Part shown: in pieces, positions 1 through 7,143 of the stretch
How positions within the stretch are numbered: position 1 is the stretch's first letter
Layout: each line of letters begins with the position of its first letter
Assembly: GCA_910584825.1 (NCBI GenBank)
Contig: CAJUCI010000011.1
Coordinates: 1-64,000 of the forward strand
From: an uncultured Duncaniella sp.
Lineage (GTDB): Bacteria > Bacteroidota > Bacteroidia > Bacteroidales > Muribaculaceae
DNA: 64,000 nt
Reading direction: 5' to 3'
The notes under the pieces: generated by a model
What the model saw: the letters and a program-made list of their open reading frames with translations, nothing else
Database searches by the model: none
What the model was told of the DNA's origin: nothing
Translations under genes and position numbers: made by a program

Positions 1-69
1 CAATAAACTTTGGCCCTCAAAATTATTTATCCCCAATGTTTTTCTACTGACCCAAAATATTGCAACAAA

Positions 70-88
70 TAGTACACTTTTAGTACAC
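70..88. repeat. Direct repeat TAGTACAC x2 beside tRNA-Leu
   Basis: TAGTACAC occurs at 70-77 and again at 81-88, an 11-bp period, just beyond the tRNA-Leu terminator. Short phased repeats next to a tRNA 3' end resemble tyrosine-recombinase arm sites, but no integrase gene is visible, so an attachment-site role is only a guess. The rest of bases 1-100 is AT-rich with no gene seen. Confidence 0.3.
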
Positions 89-101
89 ATTTTAAAAAGA
101 A

Positions 102-137
102 ATAACGACAGCTAATCAAATCGATTGCTGTCGTTAT
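102..137 (-). terminator. Intrinsic terminator of tRNA-Leu
   Basis: An 11-bp perfect stem (102-112 with 127-137) begins 3 nt past the tRNA 3' end. On the minus strand it is followed by a T-rich run, TTTCTTTTTAAAA. This is the expected rho-independent terminator for the tRNA transcript. Confidence 0.85.
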
Positions 138-140
138 CAG

Positions 141-222
141 TACCCGGACCCGGGCTCGAACCGGGATGGGTTGCCCCAACGGTGTTTGAGACCGTCGCGT
201 CTACCGATTCCGCCATCCGGGC
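141..222 (-). tRNA. tRNA-Leu (anticodon CAA)
   Basis: Read on the minus strand this is an 82-nt class II tRNA. The acceptor stem GCCCGGA pairs with TCCGGGT and the discriminator is A. The D-arm, the anticodon loop CTCAAAC, a long variable arm and the T-loop GGTTCGAGCCC are all present. The anticodon CAA with a long variable arm gives leucine (UUG codon). CCA is not encoded. A promoter (278-309) and a terminator (102-137) indicate a single-gene transcript. Confidence 0.95.
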
Positions 223-277
223 GATGGTGTTGCCTCTGCGTCAGGTGTGACAACGGGGCGCGGTTGGTTTTGCGTGG

Positions 278-309
278 CAAAGGTAGTGAGTTTTTTCCGT
301 TCACGCAAA
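278..309 (-). promoter_or_regulatory. Bacteroidetes housekeeping promoter for tRNA-Leu
   Basis: On the minus strand a -33 box TTTG (306-309) is followed by 20 nt and a -7 box TACCTTTG (278-285). This matches the known Bacteroidetes primary-sigma consensus TTTG-N19/21-TAnnTTTG. Transcription would start about 40-50 nt upstream of the mature tRNA. Confidence 0.8.
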
Positions 310-318
310 TTATATAAA

Positions 319-370
319 CCATAATGGCCATAAAATCATGCGGGACATGTATTTTTTATGGCCATTATGG
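319..370. terminator. 17-bp perfect hairpin after the gamma-CA gene
   Basis: A 17-bp perfect inverted repeat (319-335 and 354-370; arm CCATAATGGCCATAAAA) encloses an 18-nt loop that itself contains CATG twice. It follows the minus-strand gene ending at 414 and precedes the tRNA promoter. On the minus strand TTTATATAATTT follows the stem, so termination of the upstream transcript is the simplest role. A protein-binding palindrome is possible. Confidence 0.55.
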
Positions 371-413
371 TGGTGGATGTCGGTGTTCAGGATGTGATTT
401 CAGTACACGCGGG

Positions 414-950
414 TCAAGGCTCGGTGACCTCGTCGGGGTGAGTGTACCAGCGCGAGTACATGAGATAGTTGCGGGCTATCTTGGTGTTGAGTTCGCGCGA
501 GGTCTCGGGGTCGACCATCTTGATGAATTTGGCCGGCGCGCCTCCCCACAGTTCGTTGGGGCCTATCTTGGTGCGTGACAGCACTACCGAACCGGCGGCC
601 ACGAGTGCGCCTTCGCCTACCTCGGCATCATCCATCACCACGGCTCCCATGCCTATGAGCGCGAGGTCGTGGATTTTGGCTCCGTGGATGGTGACGTTGT
701 GGCCGATGGACACGTCGTTGCCTATCTCGATGGTTGATTTCTTGTAGAGCGTGTGGAGGACTGAGCCGTCCTGTATGTTCACGCGGTTGCCGATGCGGAT
801 GGAGTTTACGTCGCCGCGCAGCACGGTGTTGAACCATACGCTGCACTCTTCGCCCATCTCTACGTCGCCGACTATGGTGCAGTTTTCAGCCAGGAATGTG
901 TCACGGCCTATCTTGGGGGAGAAGCCCCTTACGGGTATTATCAGTGGCAT
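414..950 (-). CDS. Gamma-carbonic anhydrase-like hexapeptide-repeat protein
   Basis: This 178-residue protein belongs to the gamma-carbonic-anhydrase / YrdA-PaaY family of left-handed beta-helix proteins. Hexapeptide turns recur throughout (IVGDVEMG, IRIGNRVNIQDG, IEIGNDVSIG). The three expected zinc-ligand histidines are visible as H66 in GSVLHT and H84/H89 in IGHNVTIHG, the last two with the usual four-residue spacing. Length matches the family. Known members are metal-binding trimers, and many bacterial YrdA-type members have weak or no measured carbonic anhydrase activity, so the reaction is uncertain. The ATG at 948-950 follows an AT-rich leader without an obvious Shine-Dalgarno, normal for Bacteroidetes. 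The gene lies downstream of the aminopeptidase on the same strand. Confidence 0.85.
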   Translation of the reverse strand: MPLIIPVRGFSPKIGRDTFLAENCTIVGDVEMGEECSVWFNTVLRGDVNSIRIGNRVNIQDGSVLHTLYKKSTIEIGNDVSIGHNVTIHGAKIHDLALIGMGAVVMDDAEVGEGALVAAGSVVLSRTKIGPNELWGGAPAKFIKMVDPETSRELNTKIARNYLMYSRWYTHPDEVTEP

Positions 951-955
951 CTTGA

Positions 956-988
956 GAATTAAAAATTAAGAATTTAAAATTAAAAATT
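956..988. repeat. AT-rich AATTAAAAATTAAGAATTT-type tract
   Basis: This low-complexity tract is built of AATTTTTAATTCTTAATTTTAA-like words. Near-identical tracts lie in other gaps of the window (about 13507-13543, 23724-23765, 40487-40515 and 45758-45782), so it is a dispersed intergenic repeat, not random AT sequence. Function unknown. Confidence 0.5.
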
Positions 989-1012
989 GTTTTGGCCCGG
1001 TGCTATTCCGAA

Positions 1013-2797
1013 TTAAAGCGGGGCGCAGGCATCGGCGAGCCAGGCGCGCTCGTCGGGGGTGAGCGAGGGGGCGAGGCGGTCGTAGACGGTGCGGTGATAG
1101 TTGTTGACCCACGCAATCTCATCGGCTGTCATGATGGATGTGTCGAAGAGGTCGCGGTCAAACGGGCACATGGTTACGGTCTCGAAGGCGAGGAATCGGC
1201 CGAATGCCGTGGTCTCGTAGGGGACGGTGAGCACGAGGTTTTCGCAACGTATGCCATACTTGCCTTCGATATATACGCCCGGCTCGTTGGATGTGAGCAT
1301 GCCCGGGAGGAGGGGTGTCATGGTGTCGTTGAGGCGGATGCTCTGCGGGCCTTCGTGGACGTTGAGGAAGTGGCCTACGCCGTGGCCGGTGCCGTGGAGA
1401 TAGCTCTTGCCCTCTTTCCATAACGGCATGCGGGCCAGCGCGTCGAGCTGATGGCCGCGGGTGCCTTCGGGGTAGACTGCGGTGGCGATAGCTATGTGGC
1501 CTTTCATCACGAGGGTGAAATCATGGCGCATTTCGGCGGTGGGTGTGCCGAGGGCTATGGTGCGGGTGATGTCGGTGGTGGCGTCGAGATAGTTTGCGCC
1601 CGAATCGATGAGCAGCAGGTTGCCCGAGGCAAGCGGGGTGTCGGTCTCGGGGGTGGCCGAGTAGTGGACTATCGCGCCGTTGGGGCCGAAGCCGCAGATG
1701 CTCTCGAAGCTGAGGTCGAAGCACAGCGGGTCGGTGCGGCGGTTGCGCTCGAGTATGTCGGCCACGCCAATTTCGGTGAGGGGGCGGCCCGAGGCGACAG
1801 TCTCTTTAACCTCCTTGATTGAGCGCACCATGTACACGCCGTCGCGCACGTGGGCGTCGCGTATGCCCTGCATCTGCACTTCGTTTTTCACGGCCTTGGG
1901 CAGGGCTATGGGTGAGTCGCCGAGCATGCAATGGCCCTGAAGAGCCGAGGCCACCGCGCCCGAAGCGCGTGCGCCGCTAAGGAGCACTGTAACATCTTTG
2001 GGTACTGAGGCAAGATAGTCGAGAGCCGAGCCGTAAGCGGCTGTGTCGACACCTGCCTTGCGGAGATATTCCGAAACTTCGGGTGTGAGCTTCGCGCCGT
2101 CGATGAAGAGTCGGGCCGAGTCAGAGCCTACGTAAAGGAATGCTGTGGCTACGGGATTGCACGGAACATCGGTCGAGCGGATGTTGAGCACCCACGCTAT
2201 CTCGTCGAGGGCCGAAGTGAAGTATGCGTCGGCTCCGGCCTCTGCCGTGTCGCGGCGCAGGTCGGCGAGCTTGGCTTCCGCGCTCTTGCCAGCATATTTC
2301 ACATCGTGGACAAACACCGGGCCGTCGGGCAGAGCGGGGCGGTCTGACCACACACGGTCGATAGGGTCAAAGTTCACGTCGAGTTTCAGCCCGTGGAGGC
2401 TAAGGACGGTGCGCAGACGGGCGGTATCGTCGGCTGACATGAGCAGACCGTTTACGCCGACTGTGTCCCCCTCGTGGAGCGTGGTGGCGAGAAATTCGTT
2501 GACCGTGGGTGTGCCCGGTAGTCCCTCCTTCATCAGTTCGATGCCCGCGTCCTTGGTCTGGGCCTCGCCTTGGAGGAAATAACGGCTGTCCACCCAAAGG
2601 TATGCCCCCTTGTCGGTGATGACCAGTATGGCGGCCGAGCCGGTGAAACCAGTGAGGAAGCGCACCGTGTGCCAGTGTGCCGATATGTATTCGCTCAGAT
2701 GAGGGTCGGTGCGGGGCACGATAGCGGCCTTGACTCCCGCGCGGGCCATCTCGTCGCGAAACGCCTGAATGCGTCGGATGCTTGTGTCAGCTGACAT
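1013..2797 (-). CDS. pepP: Xaa-Pro aminopeptidase (M24B)
   Basis: A 594-residue cytosolic metallopeptidase that removes an N-terminal residue preceding proline. The layout is the three-domain aminopeptidase P of the long type: two creatinase-like N-terminal domains (about 1-310) and a C-terminal pita-bread domain. The dinuclear metal-site motifs are present: IDSGANY and DATTDITRT (two Asp), GTGHGVGHFLNVHE (His), SNEPGVYIEG and ENLVL (two Glu). No signal peptide is seen. The ATG at 2795-2797 sits about 43 nt below a consensus promoter at 2840-2870. In the long-type family the C-terminal segment after the second Glu is normal, so the gene appears intact. Confidence 0.93.
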   Translation of the reverse strand: MSADTSIRRIQAFRDEMARAGVKAAIVPRTDPHLSEYISAHWHTVRFLTGFTGSAAILVITDKGAYLWVDSRYFLQGEAQTKDAGIELMKEGLPGTPTVNEFLATTLHEGDTVGVNGLLMSADDTARLRTVLSLHGLKLDVNFDPIDRVWSDRPALPDGPVFVHDVKYAGKSAEAKLADLRRDTAEAGADAYFTSALDEIAWVLNIRSTDVPCNPVATAFLYVGSDSARLFIDGAKLTPEVSEYLRKAGVDTAAYGSALDYLASVPKDVTVLLSGARASGAVASALQGHCMLGDSPIALPKAVKNEVQMQGIRDAHVRDGVYMVRSIKEVKETVASGRPLTEIGVADILERNRRTDPLCFDLSFESICGFGPNGAIVHYSATPETDTPLASGNLLLIDSGANYLDATTDITRTIALGTPTAEMRHDFTLVMKGHIAIATAVYPEGTRGHQLDALARMPLWKEGKSYLHGTGHGVGHFLNVHEGPQSIRLNDTMTPLLPGMLTSNEPGVYIEGKYGIRCENLVLTVPYETTAFGRFLAFETVTMCPFDRDLFDTSIMTADEIAWVNNYHRTVYDRLAPSLTPDERAWLADACAPL

Positions 2798-2839
2798 GAT
2801 TTATCAAAGTTTTTTAAGGTAAAAATGTTCTTGTATCCG

Positions 2840-2870
2840 CAAATTTACGATTTATTGAGTGGAATGCCAA
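2840..2870 (-). promoter_or_regulatory. Promoter of the aminopeptidase gene
   Basis: Minus strand: TTG (2868-2870), 20 nt, then TAAATTTG (2840-2847). This fits the Bacteroidetes -33/-7 consensus and would give a short leader before the ATG at 2797. Confidence 0.75.
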
Positions 2871-2959
2871 GAGTACGGGCGGGTAAAAAACACTTGGGGC
2901 GGTTGAGATGTTATAAAGGTATATTCACCTTTTCACGTTACAAAAACAACTATGCGATT

Positions 2960-3190
2960 ATGAGAAGAAGGAAATTATTCACGCTCGTGTGCGCGTTGTG
3001 TGCGGCTGTGGTGCTGTCCATGACGCTTCCGGCGTGCGGTACCATTCACAGCCACTGGGGAGTGGAGCATGAATACGACTTCCCCGACGGCGGCCACCAT
3101 CACTACAAACACAAGAAACACAAACATAAGAAACATAAAAAGCACCACAAACATCACCATCACGATGACGACGATGATGATGATGATTGA
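2960..3190 (+). CDS. Small His/Lys/Asp-rich lipoprotein
   Basis: I do not recognise this 76-residue gene beyond its architecture. An RRRK-headed signal peptide runs to a lipobox LPAC, so the mature protein starts at Cys26 with lipid. The mature part has 51 residues, of which 16 are histidine. Residues 44-68 are almost only His and Lys, and residues 69-76 are eight consecutive aspartates. A metal-chelating (zinc, copper or nickel) or highly charged envelope protein is the natural inference. The frame is open upstream to 2825, but the ATG at 2960 is chosen because only it gives a signal peptide. It is monocistronic, with a terminator at 3208-3250. Confidence 0.75.
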   Translation: MRRRKLFTLVCALCAAVVLSMTLPACGTIHSHWGVEHEYDFPDGGHHHYKHKKHKHKKHKKHHKHHHHDDDDDDDD

Positions 3191-3207
3191 GCGGGTGAAT
3201 ATACACC

Positions 3208-3250
3208 AAAATCGCTCCGGCACCTCTATTGAAGTGGTGGAGCGATTTTG
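3208..3250. terminator. Bidirectional terminator
   Basis: The stem AAAATCGCTCC (3208-3218) pairs with GGAGCGATTTT (3239-3249), with A-rich and T-rich flanks. It lies between the converging lipoprotein gene (+) and the chaperone gene (-), so it can serve both. Confidence 0.8.
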
Positions 3251-3275
3251 TAATCGTAAATATGTGGTGCAGACC

Positions 3276-3701
3276 CTATGCCTTCACAATAAAAGGCTTG
3301 TCAATGATTGAAGAGAAGTAGACCGGAGGCAACACGAAACCGTTAAGTGGGGTGTTGTTGGTCTTTGTAAATATAACTCCACGGAGTGAGCCGTAACATA
3401 GTGAGGCAAATTGGATAAGCAGTGGTACGTCAAATTCGATGACTCCGTTGTGTCTCAGTGTCTCTACCGATTCAGGTTGTATGTCAAAATAACTCCTGAG
3501 TTCAGCGCGTAGCATAGGTGAGTCATCGTTATTGGACAGTGTCACGGAAACGCTGCTGCATATGATGTGTTGCTCCGTGTCATATGAGAATTGTGCAGCT
3601 GTCTGAAACTGTGCATTATCATTTGTCGGAGTGCAGTTTTCATCGAAAATGGCAAATTGCTCAAGTTCGATTCTGATATATCGATATTTAATTTGCGTCA
3701 T
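3276..3701 (-). CDS. SecB-like chaperone of a toxin-antitoxin module
   Basis: This 141-residue protein resembles SecB. An N-terminal strand RIELEQFAIFDEN corresponds to the SecB RIYxxDxSFExPN region. Strands with the SecB spacing follow. The C-terminal helix/strand signature is VPLLIQFASLCYGSLRG, then TPLNGFVLPPVYF, comparable to the SecB LFPYARE...FPxLNLxPVNF end. In toxin-antitoxin-chaperone (TAC) systems such as HigB1-HigA1-Rv1957 of Mycobacterium tuberculosis, a solitary SecB-like protein protects the antitoxin. Here the gene is third in line, 14 nt after the HTH antitoxin gene, which fits that role. No second SecB or export gene is nearby. A housekeeping export role is the alternative. 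Confidence 0.65.
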   Translation of the reverse strand: MTQIKYRYIRIELEQFAIFDENCTPTNDNAQFQTAAQFSYDTEQHIICSSVSVTLSNNDDSPMLRAELRSYFDIQPESVETLRHNGVIEFDVPLLIQFASLCYGSLRGVIFTKTNNTPLNGFVLPPVYFSSIIDKPFIVKA

Positions 3702-3715
3702 GGAGTCGTTGTATT

Positions 3716-4150
3716 TTATGCTGCGTCAGAATCACTAAAATCGCATGAGTTGAAAGACTTCTGCATATCGTAGTATCTCTGGCTGTTGACAGTCTTTTCT
3801 GAAAACTCTACATATTGCGGGCGGAATTGTATGACGGTCTTCGTTACATAAGGTTGTGCTACCGAGATAAGCGTGGAGCCGATTGAGGACTGGAGCTTGC
3901 ATATTGTCTCGAGCGTAAGGTTTTCACGACCTTTAAGCAGTTTGCCGATATATGCGGGCGATACTCCCATCTTTTCAGCAAGCTCCTTTTGGCTCATGCC
4001 GTTGTTTCGAAGATAATAGTGCACGGCGAGCGCAATATCCTGTGACATCCTTAGCCATTCACGGTTTTCCTTGCGAAACCGGGCTTTGTCTTTGGCTCTT
4101 TCGCTTCTTGGTGTAGCCATTTCAGCCAGTTTTTCTAAATCGAATGCCAT
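3716..4150 (-). CDS. HTH antitoxin (HigA/XRE type) with C-terminal tail
   Basis: A 144-residue XRE-family DNA-binding protein. Residues about 40-100 hold the helix-turn-helix: IALAVHYYLRNNGMSQKELA, then MGVSPAYIGKLLKGRENLT. The roughly 45 residues after the HTH (from ISVAQPYVTK to the end) are rich in aromatic residues (F, Y) and look poorly structured. In TAC modules such a tail is the chaperone-addiction segment bound by the SecB-like protein, so the same is inferred here. The gene lies 22 nt after the upstream 180-aa gene and 14 nt before the SecB-like gene, all on the minus strand. Its protein is the likely ligand of the palindrome at 4725-4758. Confidence 0.75.
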   Translation of the reverse strand: MAFDLEKLAEMATPRSERAKDKARFRKENREWLRMSQDIALAVHYYLRNNGMSQKELAEKMGVSPAYIGKLLKGRENLTLETICKLQSSIGSTLISVAQPYVTKTVIQFRPQYVEFSEKTVNSQRYYDMQKSFNSCDFSDSDAA

Positions 4151-4172
4151 ATTATTACGTTTTTTTCAGTGT

Positions 4173-4715
4173 TTAGATATCGTTGCTGTCAGATATGCCA
4201 TTGCGTAAAAGGTAATCTTTGACACGGTCAATGTTTTGAAGTGCATGGTCCTTAAGCTCAGGCGAGTCTTGTATCTTTTTAGCCAGTTTTATTCCTCCGC
4301 CGGTAATCAGATAGCAGTTTGGCTTCATACGTATTGCATACATCCTAAGGAGTGAGGGCCTGTATGGACCATATGACTTCATTGCCGCAATCTCAAGCTC
4401 ATATTTGTATTTCCCTTCAAGGTAGTGAAACAGGGAATCGAAATCTGGTTTGGTGCCGTTGTCCGAGTTATCAGCGAGTGCTTCAAATTGATTTTCCAGT
4501 TCCTCAGCTTCTGACATGACTTGTTTTGCGGCATCCTCGGGATTTTGGATTTGAATCCATGTGTCTGACTGCAGGTAGTCCTGATTGTCACACATGAACC
4601 CGGTCACATATTCCGGGTCATTCCATGCATCAAAAAGTCGGTCATATTCGTTATCCTCCTCGGCATCGTAATGGATGCTGTAGATATATGGAGGAAATAT
4701 TGAATCAATGACCAT
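4173..4715 (-). CDS. Putative RelE/HigB-like toxin, first gene of the TAC module
   Basis: A 180-residue protein with an acidic N-terminal half (about 1-110). The C-terminal segment, PYRPSLLRMYAIRMKPN followed by CYLITGGGIKLAKKIQD, resembles the beta-hairpin plus helix of RelE/HigB-type mRNA interferases (LRxYxIR...hhxGGhIKxxxK pattern). Position supports the call: it is upstream of an XRE antitoxin and a SecB-like chaperone, the toxin-antitoxin-chaperone order of known TAC operons. It is longer than classical HigB (about 100 residues), so the N-terminal half is an extension of unknown role. The ATG at 4713-4715 is about 20 nt below the promoter -7 box. Active-site residues cannot be assigned with certainty. 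Confidence 0.55.
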   Translation of the reverse strand: MVIDSIFPPYIYSIHYDAEEDNEYDRLFDAWNDPEYVTGFMCDNQDYLQSDTWIQIQNPEDAAKQVMSEAEELENQFEALADNSDNGTKPDFDSLFHYLEGKYKYELEIAAMKSYGPYRPSLLRMYAIRMKPNCYLITGGGIKLAKKIQDSPELKDHALQNIDRVKDYLLRNGISDSNDI

Positions 4716-4724
4716 CTTGAAACT

Positions 4725-4769
4725 GATATTTATATGGCAAAAGTACTATATAAATATCGAAGAAACAAA
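4725..4769 (-). promoter_or_regulatory. TAC promoter with overlapping palindromic operator
   Basis: Minus-strand promoter: TTTG (4766-4769), 20 nt, TACTTTTG (4738-4745). A perfect 11-bp inverted repeat, GATATTTATAT (4725-4735) and ATATAAATATC (4748-4758), brackets the -7 box exactly. A repressor dimer bound there would block RNA polymerase, the expected autoregulation by the antitoxin or toxin-antitoxin complex. Confidence 0.75.
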
Positions 4770-4812
4770 TTTTTAACCCCAAAAATAAACTTATAGGTTT
4801 ATTTTTTACTTG

Positions 4813-5505
4813 TCAGTCGGGGTGCTTGAGGAGGACGGAGCGGAGGGCGCGGCGTGAGGAGACGCGGATTTCGGTAGGGGTGTATTCGAGGATGCCCTGG
4901 GCGCGCATGGAGTCGAGCGCGGCTATGAACGATGACCGCTGCACGCCGAAGATGGAGTAGAGGTCGCGGTGCTTGGCCGAAAGGACTATGTCATCGGAGT
5001 CCATCTGCGTGAGGGCGATTATCCAGAACGCTATGCGCTCCTCAAGCGAGCCTGAGGTCACGGCCAGCATGCCGTCGACGGCCTTTTGGGCGTTGGTCGA
5101 CAGGATGTTGAGATAGTTGAATAGGAATACGTCGTCGCGCTGGAGCAGCGGTATGAGGTCTTTCTTCTCAATCTGCATCACCGACACGGTGTCGATGGCC
5201 ACGGCTGTAGCGGGATAGAGCGTATTGCGCCCGAACAGGAAGTCGGGCGATATGACGGCGGGTGCTTTGAGGGTCTGGCTCACGCGCACGCGGTCGCTCT
5301 CGTTGCGTATGGTGAGGCGTACACTGCCTGAGATTACAAACTTGATGTGGGTGCAAGGCTCGCCGGCGTTAAGCATCGGCTCCCCGGGGAGATATTTGAG
5401 AAACGCGAGTCGGGTATTGCCCACTATCTCTGACAGGCGCGAGTAACTGACCCCTTTGAAGAGGGGGAGCGTCATCAGATTTTCATACATGCTGTTAGGT
5501 GCCAT
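4813..5505 (-). CDS. Crp/Fnr-family transcriptional regulator
   Basis: A 230-residue regulator with an N-terminal cyclic-nucleotide-binding-type beta-barrel (about 10-130; LPGEPMLNAGEPCTHIKFVI and GSVRLTI are typical). A long helix (about 130-160) and a winged HTH (about 165-225; HRDLYSIFGVQRSSFIAALD) follow. The canonical cAMP-binding RxS in the phosphate cassette is not evident, so the ligand is unknown. No Fnr-type cysteine cluster is present. It has its own short leader, and the transporter gene upstream (5566-6501) is on the same strand, 60 nt away. Its target is not shown by the sequence. A weak stem-loop with a 10-bp arm (4781-4790 / 4797-4806) follows the stop. Confidence 0.85.
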   Translation of the reverse strand: MAPNSMYENLMTLPLFKGVSYSRLSEIVGNTRLAFLKYLPGEPMLNAGEPCTHIKFVISGSVRLTIRNESDRVRVSQTLKAPAVISPDFLFGRNTLYPATAVAIDTVSVMQIEKKDLIPLLQRDDVFLFNYLNILSTNAQKAVDGMLAVTSGSLEERIAFWIIALTQMDSDDIVLSAKHRDLYSIFGVQRSSFIAALDSMRAQGILEYTPTEIRVSSRRALRSVLLKHPD

Positions 5506-5565
5506 GATTGTGTTGCGGGCTATCGGTTAGGTAATGGAGAAGTTGTTAAACCGGTTTTTATAATT

Positions 5566-6501
5566 TTAACGCTTTGCGGCGGCATTTGGTTTTTCGGCAT
5601 CGCGTTTAGTCTTGAAATACAGCTGGGCCGAGTTGATGGTGTTCTGCCAAGCCACGTATGCGGCGGGGGCGACTGAGGCTATGGGGTGGAGATAGGTGAG
5701 TGCCATCCATATGGCCAGGACGGTGTTTTTCTGCCCGAGACCCTGCGCTCCGGCTATCTTGTCGCCACAGCGTCGGCCAATGCGCCGACCTATGTAGAAC
5801 TGTCCGCAGCATGCCACGAGCGAGAGTGCGGCGAGCCACAGCATCTCGGGTATCATCTCGGCCGGCTCCGACATGATGAAGCTGACGGCACGGCCCACGA
5901 CGATGAAAAGCGACACGGCCCATATGTAGAACGACAGCGATTGGTGAGACGCTATCGTGGAGTGCACCTTGGGCATGTAATGCATGAGAGCGAGGGCTGT
6001 GAAGAGCGGCAGTATTATCAGCGGCACCACACGGGTGGCTATGAGCGTCAGCGACTCAAAGAAATTGATGTCAGCCTCCGAGCCCATGAGTGTGAAGAGT
6101 AGAGGAGCGAGCACGGCCACGGTGACGTTTGATACGATTGAGAATGTGGCCAGTCTCGGCACACTTCCGCCAAGCATGCCTGTGATGACGGGTGCGGCGG
6201 TAGCCGTGGGGCAGAAGATGCATATGAATGTGCCTTCGGCCAGTTCGCGGCTCAGCGGCAGCAGGGCCAGGTAGGCGGCTATGGCTCCGAGGGTCTGCAC
6301 GGCGATGAGTATGCCCGAAAGGCGCGTGATACGAAACTCTCTCGGCTTGACACGGCAGAACGTGATGAGGAGCATTATGAAGATGAGGTAGGGCGCGATA
6401 AAGGCTATGGCGTCGATGAAGTTGTGAAACAGCAGTCCGCCCAGCATCGCTATAGGCAGCATCCAGGGTTTGAGACGCTGACGGAATTGTGATACGTTCA
6501 T
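5566..6501 (-). CDS. Bile acid:sodium symporter (BASS/SBF) family transporter
   Basis: A 311-residue inner-membrane protein with about nine or ten hydrophobic helices. Family features are the two unwound-helix regions: one around FCPTATAAPVITGMLGG (about 95-115) and one in the second repeat, GAQGLGQKNTVLAIWMA followed by THPIASVAPAAY-like sequence (about 255-285). Length matches bacterial ASBT/YfeH-type members, which move bile acids or other organic anions with sodium. The substrate cannot be told. The C-terminus is a basic tail (KTKRDAEKPNAAAKR). A -7-like element TAATTTTG lies at 6553-6560 on this strand, without a clear -33 box. Confidence 0.8.
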   Translation of the reverse strand: MNVSQFRQRLKPWMLPIAMLGGLLFHNFIDAIAFIAPYLIFIMLLITFCRVKPREFRITRLSGILIAVQTLGAIAAYLALLPLSRELAEGTFICIFCPTATAAPVITGMLGGSVPRLATFSIVSNVTVAVLAPLLFTLMGSEADINFFESLTLIATRVVPLIILPLFTALALMHYMPKVHSTIASHQSLSFYIWAVSLFIVVGRAVSFIMSEPAEMIPEMLWLAALSLVACCGQFYIGRRIGRRCGDKIAGAQGLGQKNTVLAIWMALTYLHPIASVAPAAYVAWQNTINSAQLYFKTKRDAEKPNAAAKR

Positions 6502-6609
6502 ATTCTATGGTCCGGCTCAGGGGTCGGAGGCCCGATAATTGAAAAATCGGCACAAAATTAGCGAAAAAATTACTAAGTTTGTCATACAAAATCCGATAAC
6601 ACTGCAGAT

Positions 6610-7143
6610 ATGGCTGACAACTACCTTGAAAGGCGCATGGAGGAATACCGCTCGGGGCGGCTCGCCTCCAAGAGCCGTACCACCCCATCGATGCGTTCGC
6701 CGCGCAAGAATAACGAACTGGTGCTGAGATACGAACCTATGGTCACCGTTATGATGGCAGATGAGGTCAGGCCTCTGCTCTCGGCTGCGGTCGCCGCCTT
6801 TACGGCTGTAGGGTGCAGGGTGGCATTCATGGCGGGTGACGTCAAAAGTTCGACCGAGCTTGCCCAACGCACCGGCTCACGGTATTATCCGCCGTCGGTC
6901 GCGCCGTCGGATATGATGGCCGACGTGGCATCGCGGTGGGGCGAAGTCGAGGTAGCGGTAGTGTTTGGTGGCGACACACCTCTCGCAGAACTGTCTTTGC
7001 CCGAAGGTGTGCGTGTGATTGATGCCGCGAGCCTTGAAGCCTCCATCCCCTCGTGCATGCTGACGGACATTCCGCCCTCGCGCCTCGCTCGCCACATCCT
7101 TTACCTCGCCCACCCCGACAACGCTTTTCTGCTTGATAGGTAA
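6610..7143 (+). CDS. Conserved hypothetical protein
   Basis: I do not recognise this 177-residue protein. The N-terminal 40 residues are basic and likely disordered (YLERRMEEYRSGRLASKSR). From about residue 42 an alpha/beta fold is suggested by alternating hydrophobic strands, VTVMMADE, CRVAFMAGD, VAVVFGG and GVRVIDA, as in a Rossmann-like domain. A GxGxxG dinucleotide motif is missing. Codon use and GC match neighbouring housekeeping genes, so it is taken as real. It diverges from the transporter gene. A -7-type box TAAGTTTG at 6574-6581 precedes it, though no -33 box is seen. It ends just where the ychF promoter begins. Confidence 0.6.
   Translation: MADNYLERRMEEYRSGRLASKSRTTPSMRSPRKNNELVLRYEPMVTVMMADEVRPLLSAAVAAFTAVGCRVAFMAGDVKSSTELAQRTGSRYYPPSVAPSDMMADVASRWGEVEVAVVFGGDTPLAELSLPEGVRVIDAASLEASIPSCMLTDIPPSRLARHILYLAHPDNAFLLDR

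Noticed and set aside
324..578. Plus-strand ORF starting MAIKSCGTC
   Set aside because: Its start lies in the perfect hairpin (319-370) and most of it is antisense to the clear gamma-carbonic-anhydrase gene. It has no family features.
2825..2959. N-terminal extension of the His-rich lipoprotein
   Set aside because: It would place 45 basic residues before a textbook signal peptide and overlap the aminopeptidase promoter. The ATG at 2960 is much better.
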